A stretch of DNA of 64,000 nucleotides from Apostichopus japonicus (taxonomy: Eukaryota; Echinodermata; Holothuroidea; Aspidochirotida; Stichopodidae), in NCBI RefSeq assembly GCF_037975245.1, contig NC_092561.1, positions 20,211,508-20,275,507 of the forward strand, in the 5' to 3' direction. A program made the translations under genes and the position numbers. Below the pieces are notes generated by a model. It saw only the letters and a program-made list of their open reading frames with translations, was not told the origin of the DNA and did not search any database. The first letter of the stretch is position 1. Every line of letters starts with the position of its first letter. Below are positions 48,085 to 59,564 of this stretch, piece after piece.

Positions 48085-49167
48085 TCAAATCGTATTGTTT
48101 CCAAGAGGACCTACTGGGGCCACCTCTGTTAGACCCCCACCCTCGGGAATGACATTCCTTGTTTCACCAGTATGGTATGTGACAAGATCTCCTTCGTGAA
48201 ATGAGTTTGATATCTCTAGAGGCATATGTTGAATATGTTCAGAGGGTTCTGTACTTCTCAATTGATGATATTTGCCGTTATCTGTTTCCTCATGCTTCTT
48301 AATTCCATCCTCATTTCTAGCCCCATGAATATTCAATAGCCCTAATTCTTGTAATATACGCTGCTGCTGAGGGTCTGCTTTGCTATAGAACCCTTCCGAT
48401 GCAGTGTCCAGATAGTCCTCTACACCCCTCGGTGTATCTTTGTAAGCTCTATCTGGAACACTCCCTTCTCTCTCCCTCCCATCCATTATTTGCTCACTAT
48501 TATTCGATGTGGCTTCAACTTCCCCTTTAATAACTTCACTGGCCGCATTCTGAGATGGACTAATACCGTCCATTTCGTTTCTTGGAAACGTTGTATCTTT
48601 TAAATGTGTTTGGTCAGGGGGATTTTCTCTCGGTGTTACAAAGCCAGCATTACTCCCCATCGCAGGCCTTTTAGTCTGTATGCTAGGTGGTTGTTTTTCC
48701 ACTTCTGGTTCGTCCATCAGAGCCACAGGAGAAGTGGAAACTTCTTCAACATCACCTCTTTTTGTGTCTTCACTATTAAAGTTAGTCATAACTTGCTGAT
48801 TACTGCAAAGATTTACATGATCGGTTTGATTCTGATGAAATGGCAGATTTTTCGGTTTAAAATCTGGGCTGTCAACAGCTTCTGATGATTTGAATTGCAG
48901 AATTGCTACTTTACCATTCTTATCTTTTTCTTCAGCTGCGTTTGACAAAGGACTGTTCCCGAAATTATTACTTTTAACTTCTTTCATCCTTCTCTTCTCA
49001 AGTGTACTCTTCTCCATTGGTTCTTTCTCAGGGTCGAACTTTTCTCCGTCTTGTATTTTGGAATCTTCATTACTTTTCCAAAATTTCAAGGCGCTTCCAT
49101 CTTCATCTTCACGTGAAATCTCCTTCGGTTGAGCTGATCGACTGCTTTTCTCGTACTGTACCATTTG
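48085..49167 (-). CDS. Gene C exon 4: disordered tail exon
   Basis: Acceptor gattgacag then CAA ATG in phase 0, 360 codons to TGA. Rich in charged and polar residues (ISREDEDGSALKFWK, EKEPMEKSTLEKRRMKE, DTASEGFYSKADPQQQ). No recognised domain. The first residues align with the start of gene B exon 7, so the exon is probably the same one, diverged beyond recognition afterwards. Confidence 0.65.
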   Translation of the reverse strand, partial: QMVQYEKSSRSAQPKEISREDEDGSALKFWKSNEDSKIQDGEKFDPEKEPMEKSTLEKRRMKEVKSNNFGNSPLSNAAEEKDKNGKVAILQFKSSEAVDSPDFKPKNLPFHQNQTDHVNLCSNQQVMTNFNSEDTKRGDVEEVSTSPVALMDEPEVEKQPPSIQTKRPAMGSNAGFVTPRENPPDQTHLKDTTFPRNEMDGISPSQNAASEVIKGEVEATSNNSEQIMDGREREGSVPDRAYKDTPRGVEDYLDTASEGFYSKADPQQQRILQELGLLNIHGARNEDGIKKHEETDNGKYHQLRSTEPSEHIQHMPLEISNSFHEGDLVTYHTGETRNVIPEGGGLTEVAPVGPLGNNTI

Positions 49168-50789
49168 CTGTCAATCGAAGAATGCATATCATATATGAAG
49201 AGGTAAACGAGGACATAAAAAACAATTCTGACATCCTTCCTTTACAGATAAGGAAAAACTTGGTTTCCAGAAATGTGGATATATATAGTCACCCTCAATT
49301 TCAATGAAATTTATTTCATTGAACAAAATGTGGTGGAGAGGGGTGTAAGTGGAGCCTTTGGAGGACTGACCCTTACCTTTGAGAACATTATAATTCGGAA
49401 AAGAGAGCCCAGATACTAACTGGTGCTATCATTTCTATAAGTTTTACAACTTTATAAGTATACAACTTGTATTGCATGTGTTATCAAATGTATTAAAGCG
49501 ACTTGCGGGGACAAAATTTTGGGGAGTTGAAGTGGCAAGTGTTGCCGAGCTCCAAGTGGCCACAGCCCTATAAATATTACTGATATTAAGCATTTACTAA
49601 TACATAATAGTATGTGTGGGGTAACAAGATATACCTTTCCCAAACAGATATGTTTTTCTTTAAGGTGACAATCCAGTGTCACACAATGCATTGAACTTTA
49701 ATTTGAAATGTCAATCACTGAATCAAAAGACTTGTTCAGAGAAATCTCGTTCTGTGATTAGTAACTATGGCCAAGGAGGAAGACCTTCCGAGGAGCAGAT
49801 CACACCAAGCTAAAAATAGACTATCAAGATGTGTAATTCATATCATAGCTATTTATGTTTCTCTTGCCAATTTTTTCTTGTCGCCCCCAATTTCTCACAG
49901 TCGCCTGTAAATTGCCTATGGGCCAGGAGAGGGGGGGGGGGCACTCCGCCCACCAACCTCTTCTCTGGCTATGCCACTGATTGCGACTAGTGTCTCTCAT
50001 AGTCAAATGTGATACTTCAAATGAATTTGAGAATGAAAAGCCTATTTGACTTTGGGAGAGAAAAAAAAATACCATACTTAGGGAGAAGAAATTTAAACTG
50101 AATAATTTGTGTTGCACATTTGGAAATAAAGTCCTTATTTACCTCAAATTCCACTTCTTTAGCAATCCAATTGTTATGAATGCTTGCAGTATTAGGTGAT
50201 ACAGCTTGCACCCTTTCCTTGGGAATTTCATCTATAAGGGAGCCTGGAGAAACAAAGGAAAGAAAAGTACAGTTGCATGAGGTAATTGCAAAATTTTGAT
50301 GGGAATGCGCATGAAAGCGTTCATCAAATAAATTGTAACCATCTTGAACAGTGTTTTTAAATTGATGGGGAGGAGGGGGAGGAGGGGGAGGAGGGGGAGG
50401 AGGGGAGGAGGGGGAGGAGGGGGAGGAGGGGAGGAGGGGAGGAGGGGAGGAGGGGAGGAGGGGGAGGGGGAGGAGGGGGAGGAGGGGGAGAGGGGGATGG
50501 GGTTCCCCTGGAGAAAACTTTTGGTATTTCTCCTTAACAGTATGTAAGAATGCACATGTCATTTATTTCATTGTTCCCAGGCATTCTCTTTGCTGTGAAT
50601 GTGAACTATGGAGAACAGTTTGATGAACTGAACCTTTTTATGATATATATGTTAGGAGGGGAAATCCCTAGGACGGCTGATTGGAAAGGGAAACTAGGAT
50701 GAAAAAGGTTAAGAACTGCCCATCTAGACAGAAGCTAGTATACATTTTGCTATCGTAGACATCGCCTCAATAAATGCACATTTATAGTT

Positions 50790-50823
<34 letters not shown>

Positions 50824-52012
50824 AATTACTGACCTTTTTCATCACTGCTGAGTTTGTCTGCCAGGTCATCTAACTCAACCTTCTTCAGCGCATCAACGAG
50901 CCTAACGTACCAATTCCTACGATACCTGATTCTGTAACATAGCAGACGGTTTGCAGCTGTTCTCCCTTTAGCGTCGAATTTGCATGGTATAGCCTCCTGC
51001 AGAAAAACATTAATTTACAAGAAAAATTGTTATTGCAGACATGAGGTAATGCAGGCCCATTGAAACCGCTATGACAGGGAGGGCATTTACTGAAACACTT
51101 TTCAGTCATAACCAAACAAAATATATATATTAAAGTTAAAGATTTAAGTTGGAAAAAAACAATTAGGAATAAACCTCATTGCCATGAATTTAATCACCCA
51201 ATTCATTTTCAAATGTGCTCTGTTTACCCGGTTGGAACCCCAAATGAGGGCTCTGCCCTAGCAGACTTTGACACCCACACCCAAATTCTTGCTATACAAC
51301 TTTCCCATTTGTTCTGTAATGTATGCTGTTTACGGTAATCAAGACTTGTGAAATTTAGCAAGCCAATTAGAAAATGTTATGGTATAATTATCTGTCATGC
51401 CATGAAAGCTCTGTTGGTTCAAAACATTTCACACAAACTTAATATGAATTCATATGAGAGCACCTTACTTCTTCTGTTTTTGTTTGTTGTTGCCAATGTT
51501 GTGACATGCAACATTAGCTTCTATCTTACAGTACCTCAACAAACATGAGGACAATATAATGTGTGTAATTTTGACATATATACATATTTATATACAGTAC
51601 TCTGGTTATGGGGATTTTCATAAAAATGTGTTTAATCTGAAATATCACAGCTCATAGCCATCATCATTGTAATACTAATTCTTAGAAATTTTGTGGTAAG
51701 TCACGTAATATCAATGTTACATGTACCTCAGTGTGTCCCTATTTTAAATTGCTTGGCTTGTTTGGTTGGATTATGACATAAATAGACTAAACCTCTTATG
51801 TTAGATCAATCCTTTAACAACACAACACAACAAAATCATGCACTTCTCTACAAAGAGTACTATTGACTCACAGTTGCTGATTGTGGAAGAATGTCGTATA
51901 ACAGGTCTACGACATCCATTGTTGGCACACTTCTATTAAATTCAGCAACAAGTTCATCCAGACGTTTATTTCTTCTTGAGCAAAGCTCATTCTGTTTTGA
52001 CTTTCTACTCAT
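48085..52012 (-). CDS. Gene C: CARD protein with long disordered tail
   Basis: Exons 52012-51872, 50996-50834, 50243-50143 and 49167-48085, all GT-AG with matching phases (0, 1, 0): about 495 residues, no internal stop. Residues 1-101 are a CARD nearly the same as gene B's; then a 34-residue linker module (GSLIDEIPKERVQ); then a 360-residue tail, acidic, Ser/Asn/Glu-rich, without predicted fold. Differences from gene B: no Death exon, no second linker module, no hydrophobic C-terminus. After the TGA at 48085 another frame continues (VGPKVRDQMLATHDERTPKE, to about 47928), so a frameshift or further splicing may change the end. The tail has MPLEISNSF near 48199-48225, resembling the pLxIS motif that recruits IRF3 in MAVS, STING and TRIF; a five-residue match can be chance. 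Confidence 0.6.
49168..50142. other. Intron 3 of gene C
   Basis: Includes a transposon-like 'tggccaggagaggggggg...tggctatgccactgat' fragment at about 49919-49982, which ends in a CAGTGGCATAGCCA-type terminus on the minus strand. No other feature. Confidence 0.45.
50143..50243 (-). CDS. Gene C exon 3: linker module
   Basis: 101 bp, phase 1/0, acceptor tttgtttctccag, donor GAG/GTAAAT. 34 residues, GSLIDEIPKE to NNWIAKEVEFE; related only at the start to gene B exons 3 and 6. Confidence 0.7.
50366..50510 (+). repeat. (GGAGGGGGA)n G-rich array
   Basis: About 140 bp of GGAGGGG units on the plus strand, in the intron between gene C exons 2 and 3. Many runs of four or more G allow G-quadruplexes on the plus (non-transcribed-sense) strand. 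The sister site in gene B (33852-33892) is short. Pro/Ser-rich frames across it are artefacts. Confidence 0.95.
50834..50996 (-). CDS. Gene C exon 2: CARD second half
   Basis: 163 bp, phase 0/1; [37 protein letters not shown]. Open, with acceptor tttttctgcag and donor GTCAGT. Confidence 0.8.
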
Positions 52013-52064
52013 TTTCTTCTCAAAGGGTTGCTCCTGTCTATTAGTTTAAAGCTTTGGTTTGATC
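51872..52064 (-). CDS. Gene C exon 1: start and CARD first half
   Basis: ATG at 52012-52010, 47 codons, donor GTGAGT, acceptor ttttcgcag at 52065. Contains [20 protein letters not shown] and [17 protein letters not shown]. Confidence 0.75.
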
Positions 52065-52194
52065 CTGCGAAAATAAGAAAAAAGTCCAAATGAGTCAAAG
52101 AATCCCATAAACATTATAAGTTATTACTTATCAACCTCCCAATTTATTTCTTTGGTCTGATTGTAATGTTGAATAATATCCATACGATATGTAC

Positions 52195-53745
52195 TGTACT
52201 ATGGGACAACCATGTCACCAAATGGTTCAGGCTTGCCCCCCCCCCCCTTCCTCCTGGACACCATGTAGTGTACCTATAGGATATAGTGTAGGCACATGGC
52301 TTAATACCCACATAACATGTACTGAAGAGTATGGTGATAGTGTAACCACATGGTTCAGGCTTGCCCCCCCCTTCCTCCTGGACACCATGTAGTGTAGCCT
52401 ATAGGATATAGTGTTGGCACATGGCTTAATACCCACATAACATGTACTGAAGAGTATGGTGATAGTGTAACCACATGGTTCAGGCTCGCTCTTCCCGCCC
52501 CTTCCCCCTGGACACCATGTAGTGTAGGCTATAAAGTGTAGGCACATGGCTTAATACCCACATAACATGTACTGTACGGTGATAGTGTAACCACATGGTT
52601 CAGGCTCGCCCCTCCCGCCCCCTTCCCCCTGGACACCATGTAGTGTAGCCTATAAAGTGTAGGCACATGGCTTAATACCCACATAACATGTACTGTACAG
52701 TGATAGTGTAACCACATGGTTCAGGCTCGCCCCTGCCGCCCCCTTCCCCCTGGACACCATGTAGTGTAGCCTATAAAGTGTAGGCACATGGCTTAATACC
52801 CACATAACATGTGCTGTACGGTGATAGTGTAATCACATGGTTCAGGCTCGCCCCTCCCGCCCCCTTCCCCCTGGACACCATGTAGTGTAGCCTATAAAGT
52901 GTAGGCACATGGCTTAATACCCACATAACATGTACTGTACGGTGATAGTGTAACCACATGGTTTAGGCTCGCCCCTCCCCCCTTCCCCCTGGACACCATG
53001 TAGTGTAGGCTATATAGTGTAGGCACATGGCTTAATACCCACATAACATGTGCTGTACGGTGATAGTGTAACCACATGGTTCAGGCTCGCCCTCCCCCCT
53101 TCCCCCTGGACACCATGTAGTGTAGGCTATATAGTGTAGGCACATGGCTTAATACCCACATAACATGTACTGTACTGTACGGTGATAGTGTAACCACATG
53201 GTTCAGGCTCGCCCCTCCCGCCCCCTTCCCCCTGGACACCATGTAGTGTAGCCTATAAAGTGTAGGCACATGGCTTAATACCCACATAACATGTACTGTA
53301 CGGTGATAGTGTAACCACATGGTTCAGGCTCGCCCCTCCCCCCTTCCCCCTGGACACCATGTAGTGTAGGCTATATAGTGTAGGCACATGGCTTAATACC
53401 CACATAACATGTACTGTACGGTGATGGTGTAACCACATGGTTCAGGCTCGCCCCTCCCGCCCCCTTCCCCCTGGACACCATGTAGTGTAGCCTATAAAGT
53501 GTAGGCACATGGCTTAATACCCACATAACATGTACTGTACGGTGATAGTGTAACCACATGGTTCAGGCTCGCCCCTGCCGCCCCCTTCGCCCTGGACACC
53601 ATGTAGTGTAGGCTATATAGTGTAGGCACATGGCTTAATACCCACATAACATGTACTGTATGGTGATAGTGTAACCACATGGTTTAGGCTTGTCCCCAAC
53701 CCCCTGACACCATGTAGTGCAGGCTATATAGTGTAAGCACATTAA
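52195..53745. repeat. 121-bp minisatellite, about thirteen units
   Basis: 'gacaccatgtag' recurs near 52257, 52382, 52512, 52633, 52754, 52874, 52993, 53109, 53236, 53353, 53475, 53596 and 53706. Most unit differences are in the C-rich run and in 'cctataaag' versus 'ggctatatag'. Located about 130 bp upstream of gene C exon 1. Overlapping 60-codon frames are repeat artefacts. Confidence 0.95.
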
Positions 53746-54293
53746 TATCCACATATCACCACATGTGCTATGGCATAATTCAATTTTAATCTGATTCATT
53801 TAATTTAGTGGTAAGACTTACAAATTAGGATTGTGGTGCAATGACAGTTTAGTAGTTTAAACAATCGGATTGATACATGGAAGTTATCAACTACTTGACA
53901 TCAAAAGATAAGAAAGTTAGATGAAAAAGTTACCTTAAAGATCTGCTTTATTGGCCTTAATTTTAGCACGCTATAGCTAGGAAAGTTTTGTGATTACCTA
54001 ATCGACCTGCCACGGTCGTAAATAATCGACCTCAAGCTCAACAATTAGCCTGCATAGCGTCTTAACACCATTAGGCTCTTTGTGTAAACACTGTGTAGAA
54101 ATTTGTTCATGTCTTCAGTGTAGTTAATCATACAGCATTCACACAAAAACCCTCATACAAGAACACAAATGTGGCAGGCGTTGCAGACTAATTGGTAAAA
54201 AGAGGTCATTTTAAGACCAAGGCAGGTCGGATATGTAATCTCAAGAAACCTTTCCACTATAGCGTGCTATACAGTAGTTGGGGGTCTATACAG

Positions 54294-55268
54294 GGGTGTT
54301 ACTAAAACGAATGACAATTGCGTTACACATAACGAATGACAATATGTTGTTCACACTAAAAAAATGCGTTGACTATAACGAATGACAATAATGACAGCAC
54401 AGACATTTGCTTCAACCGGATATCACAGTTCAGACTTCGTGGGTATCTAGATCTAGTAAAGTACGGACAAGATAAAAACGCACATTATAGTAAGCGAAAT
54501 TGTAAGTCTGATTTTAAAAAGTAAATTTAACGTCATTTTTCCGATTTTAATTGTTAGAAACTAACAATACTATAATCCAAGGGCGTAGGAACCGTGGGGC
54601 TGGGGGGCGCCAGCCCCCCCCAGTGAAAAATATGGGGGGCGGAAGTATCATTCCGCCCCCCGCTCCGCAAGTCAGAAAACCCCTTTTTCATTTCCAAATG
54701 AGAAAAAAAAATCTCATTTGGAGCACCAAATTGCATTTAAGGCCAGGTGAAAATGCAAAATTCTTTACAAAATGGAGTGGGAGTTGAAGTGTGCTATATT
54801 GCACCAAATTGCATCTGAGGCCACCTGGAAATGCAACAAAATTCCAAAGGGGAGGGGGACACCCCTTCCCCTTAGACCCCTCCCCAGGCCGGCCATCAGT
54901 CTTCAGCCCCCCCCCCCCACTCAAAAGTACCTTCCTACGCCACTGCTATAATCTTGAAACGGCTTCAGTTATATTTCTATATAAATCTACAGAGGTAAAA
55001 AGCACAGCACTCAAGCGCATTCTCACACAAAATATTTCCCTGTGGTTTCTATCCGTAAATTACACCAAAACCCTACAACCACGTAACATGCAATTTTCCT
55101 TTTAAAATCATTTTTGCGCAGAAAACCAATAACCGCATTTACTCCACTTCGTTAATCATTCTATCTCCACTCAACACTGTCCTTCGTTGTCATTCGCTGT
55201 CATTAATTTACCCTGTACAAAGTCAATTGTCATGCGGTCATTCGCTGTCATTCGTTTTAGTTTGTCCC
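54294..55268. mobile_element. hAT-like non-autonomous element with 8-bp target duplication
   Basis: Target duplication CTATACAG at 54286-54293 and 55269-55276; empty site in block B at 36426-36433 (gtctatacagcagacc). Ends GGGTGTTACTAAAACGAATG and, reversed, GGGACAAACTAAAACGAATG. Sub-terminal copies of ACGAATGACA are repeated at both ends. No transposase. It contains a second element (54578-54945). Confidence 0.9.
54578..54945. mobile_element. Nested hAT-like MITE with 8-bp target duplication
   Basis: Target duplication CTATAATC at 54570-54577 and 54946-54953. Ends CAAGGGCGTAGGAACC and, reversed, CAGTGGCGTAGGAAGG. The interior repeats 'gcaccaaattgcat...ggcca' twice. Same family as 14285-14480. 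Confidence 0.9.
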
Positions 55269-56090
55269 CTATACAGCAGACCATTAAAAATGGATGCAAC
55301 TGAGAAAGTAGGTGACAAGAAAGTGCAGCCACGATGGGATTGAGAGGGGATGAGAAATACAATATTGTTGGGCCTTAACATTTAAAGTAGGCTATAGGCC
55401 TATAGAACAATTTACAAGTTCAATCTATACTTCTTATTCAGTTCAGTTCTTAAATTTGGCAAATTATGCCTTAATACATAATTTTCTTACTAGTCAGTCT
55501 AGTACTGCACGTCCATTATTTTGTACACTCAAAGTGAGCCCTAGCCTGAGAAGCCTAACAATTAATAGCTCTAGCTCAGTAATTAGGAAGTTTGCACTGT
55601 ACCGCATAGCCTAATGTTATAACCGTTCAGTACTAGCGTAAATTTTACAGATACTAGTATAGGCTAGGCCAAAGCTCGGCGACCTATGTTTTATACACAT
55701 GATTTCTTATCACTTTACTATCTAGGCATGCATCTCATTTCGTAAAGAGTTTAATGTGTTATAGAGCTGATACTTATTTAAGTTACCTTGAACATTTCAA
55801 ATGGAATAATAGTAGCAGAGATACTGTACGACAGGACTTGCGTAGTTCGACTATCACAGGGAGGGAAGGTTTCAATCGCCAGCGATAAAACAATCTATAT
55901 TGCGCAAGATACATACCAAGTGGGAATACCCTGAAAATAGCTAGCTGAGCTTTAAACTATGGAAGCGTTTAAAATACACCATTTGAAGGTTTAGACAATT
56001 TGGGGGTTACACGATATAAATACCAAAGTATCAATAATATGTGGGCGTCGTCTACTTGTCTAAACTGTTTGAACTAGCTTGTGAAGCAGC

Positions 56091-56451
56091 TCGTTTGGAG
56101 TTTTAGGCTTCATCGTTAAAATATTTCTAGGTTCTGTAGACAAACTATCTTATATGTCTATGTTGTTTTTTTCTATCTGGTGTATTTTGACCGGAAGTAA
56201 TATCACGACATACAACGACTCTGGTGTTTGTTTATCTACTCGGATTCCAATCTTATGATCGTGCATTATTTCAAAACTGTCATATTTAAAAATAAATAAA
56301 TAAAAAAAAAAAAAACATTTTAACTGGATTTCGGTGGTTTCATATTTATTTATGATATGATCGATGAATATAACCTCCGATGTAAATTTTTTTATATGAC
56401 GTTCATTTGCGGCTTCCATAACATTCAGAGCCATGCGTCAACATGTAGTCC
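56091..56451. other. Junction DNA between gene C and gene D blocks
   Basis: Matches neither block. A 94-codon minus-strand frame (56150-56434) shows no recognised motif and contains a poly-A/T slip region, so it is not called as a gene. Confidence 0.35.
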
Positions 56452-58554
56452 AACATTGGCAAATTTGATATAAATATCTCATTACGTTAATGTTGAAGAT
56501 TACTCAATAAATCTATATATCGCCCTCTTTTGAAACAGATACATACCATCATATTCCGGCCTCGGAGTAAACAACACCATATATTGTATGAATAATGATT
56601 TCAAATCTACGACTTGCGATTAATGTTAAGACTCTAGTTATGTGTAAAGTGGGTCTGTTAACATTGTCTACATGTACAATTTTCTTCTGCGGGTTGGGGA
56701 GTAATTGATGAGGGAAAAGTGTCGGTATCTATGAAAAGGGTTATATTTTTCACCTTGCAAATTTCATGGCGTTTTGGTTTGACACAGTATTCTGACAAGC
56801 CACGAACGCATTCTCAAACTGCCGCCCACCTTGTTTAAATAAGTGCAATACAGAGAGAATCAAAAAAGAAAACAAAAGGGGGGCGAGGGTGATTTGCGCA
56901 GTAGGCTACATTTAGATTGATTATCCAAAACTATAGCATTTGATTTTTGATTGCACATTATAACGTAGGCTACAGGTTAAATAGTCGACCTGTTAGAATT
57001 TCCTGAAAGCTATTAGTATAGAAATTTTAAAGCAGATACGAAGCATTGATTTCCTTTACTGACGTGATACACTAGGCTTGGTTTAGTGTCTGGAAATAAT
57101 GCATATTGTGTAGCCATTAGTGTCAAGATATTCATGAATTTCGTATAACTGGTACATGCTCCACATTATTCATATATACGATATATTATATAACAATATT
57201 AATGAGCGCTTATACTCTCTGTAGTTATTCTCATGCTTTCATTTTTTTAATGATCGTGAAGATTTATTTAAGTCCGATTTTCTTTTTAGACAAATTTGAT
57301 TGGAACTTATGTGAATCAAATGCTTAAGGTAGCATACACTTATTTAAAGCCCCATTGACTTACATACTAAATCACAGAAGTAATGTGATCTCGTTGATCG
57401 TTGATTTATAAACTACAGTATGGTTTGGTTCCGCGAAAGAGATGAGAGTGGTATTAAAGAACTTAGCATGCATACGTATATAGGTATATACTCCGGATGT
57501 GTGATCTGTTTAATTCGCTTCGGCTTCTGCTTGAGTAGCCTACACCGTTTCTCTATGCTGCCATGTTGGGTGAATTTAACCGTAACAGTAATTATCATAG
57601 AACTTTAAGTAAGGAGAACGATGTCATGCGACATACATGCAGCCATTCATCTAACTGGTGGCGCTTTGCTTGTATGGCAAGAAAGGAACTCTAATGGCAA
57701 GAAAGTAACGAAGCGTAATACAAACATTACGTCTTTGACATAACTAGAGTGATAAAGTTGACATAAAATCACAGCAAATGATGATATCACGTGCCGCATT
57801 TGGGGGCCAAAATCGTCAAAATGTGAGATTGGACTGGAGTTTCGCAGATAATTCTTAGGATGGGACAGTAGTACTTTATTAGTGTCGTCTGCTCAGCTGC
57901 TGTATTATTATTTATTGGACCCTGGATATAGTAAGCCTAGGCCCCCTTTGGGATGTGATATGATTAAAGCTTAATGACAAATATTATCACCACCTCATCT
58001 TAATTAAAACTGTATCCCTATATCCACATGCCCGAATACAGGGGTGGGGGGGGGGTGTAGGAAGCTTCCAAACAAAAGGTGGGGGGCACAACATCAGAGG
58101 AGCACTTTCTCATTCCACAACCACCACTTGTTATGCCATAAACCGATTAACCCGACATGTCACTTATATCATATATGATGTGTTAGTATGCTATCAATAC
58201 TATTATGGTGCACATCAACCTACATCTGTAGTACTGTCCATCCATAATTTAGAACTTTCCCCAAAAAATCCTCCTGTGTTCATTCCTTGAACAAAAGTCT
58301 TTAGCAACCTTGGTTAAATCCAAGTCATCTGGCCTGGGACGTTCATTCTAGGAAAATAGGTGTAGTCTAATCTAGGCCTATGTAGCCTTGCCCTTAGTTT
58401 AACTTAGGTTAGCCTATAGGTCATAACTTAGGCCATAGAATATCTCAAGAATATCTATTAACATATCTAGACACATATATCCAGAGGACACGCTTCATTT
58501 ACTAACTAAGAAATCAATAAACCGTCACAATAGATCAGTGTAAGTATTGAACTG

Positions 58555-58560
58555 TTTATT
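58555..58560 (-). terminator. Poly(A) signal of gene D
   Basis: AATAAA on the minus strand in TTCTGAATAAACAGTTC, 21 nt after the stop; conserved with gene B at 21855-21860. Confidence 0.7.
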
Positions 58561-58581
58561 CAGAAAAAAATGTGTATTATT

Positions 58582-59564
58582 TTACACAGTCTTAATAGAC
58601 TGTTTGGATGTCACCTTTCTGATGTGGAGAGGCTTCATTTTTACCTTTACGCTTTTGCCGTGGTCATCTTTTTTTAGTATACAACTTACTATGCTTACAT
58701 TGGTTTTCGTTACTAACATACTTCTAGACATATTATTACTTATATTATTATTACCATTTTTCAATATCGTTTTCATATATTCATTTCTATCATGATCTAA
58801 CATATCTTCTTTCTCCTCATGATGAATCACTGCTAGCGGAGGAGAAGTGCGGTATTTTTCATGAGTACTATGTTTTTCAGAGTCAGTCTGTAAATGTTTC
58901 ACAGGTTCTTTAATATTTATATCATTTTGTTTGTTGGCATGATTTTGTGCCTTGCCTTTCTGATGTGGAGAGGCTTTATTTTTACCTTTACGCTTTTGCC
59001 GTAGATATCTTTTTTTAGTATACAACTTACTATGCTTACATTGGCTTTCGTTACTAACATACGTTCTAGACATATTATTACTTATATTATTATTACCATT
59101 ACCATTTTTCAATATCGTTTTCATATATTCATTTCTATCATGATCTAACATATCTTCTTTCTCCTCATGATGTATCACTGCCAGCGGAGGAGAAGTGCCG
59201 TTTTTTTCATGAGTACCATGTTTTTCAGAGTCAGTCTGTAAATCTATCACAGGTAATTTATTATCATTTTGTTTGTTGGCATGATTTTGTGCCTTACCTT
59301 TCTGATGTGGAGAGGCTTTATTTTTACCTTTACGCTTTTGCCGTTGACATCTTTTTTTAGTATACAACTTACTATGCTTACATTGGTTTTCGTTACTAAC
59401 ATACTTTCTAGACATATTATTACTTATATTATTATTACCATTACCATAATTCAATACCATTTTTTTATTTTTTTTTCTATCACAATCTAACGTATCTTCA
59501 TTTTCCTCAGGATGAATCGCTGCTCGCGGAGTATAAGTGTGGGAATTTTCATGCTGTTTCATTG
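58582..59564 (-). CDS. Gene D tail exon with three internal repeats
   Basis: Acceptor ctctttttcatttcag. Each ~114-residue unit has an acidic part (HHEEKEDMLDHDRNEYMK), an Asn-rich part (NNISNNMSR) and a basic cluster (KRKGKNKASPHQKGKAQNH) that could be a nuclear signal. In the third unit the frame shifts after NNMSR and stops at 58582. The single equivalent unit in gene B is followed by the membrane anchor, missing here. Confidence 0.6.

Larger units (their letters stand above)
50563..56090. repeat. Segmental duplication: gene C 5' block (matches 462-3172 and 33950-42480)
   Basis: Carries CARD exons 1 and 2, the expanded minisatellite and the upstream flank, with a 975-bp hAT-like insertion at 54294-55268. 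It keeps the empty site of the Ty3/Gypsy element found in block B. Confidence 0.9.

Noticed and set aside
50232-50562. Proline-rich frames like a signalling tail
   Set aside because: They run through the GGAGGGG array and an intron; splice sites of gene C exclude them.
56150-56434. 94-codon frame between gene C and D blocks
   Set aside because: No motif, no splice context, crosses poly-A/T runs; no sister copy to show conservation.
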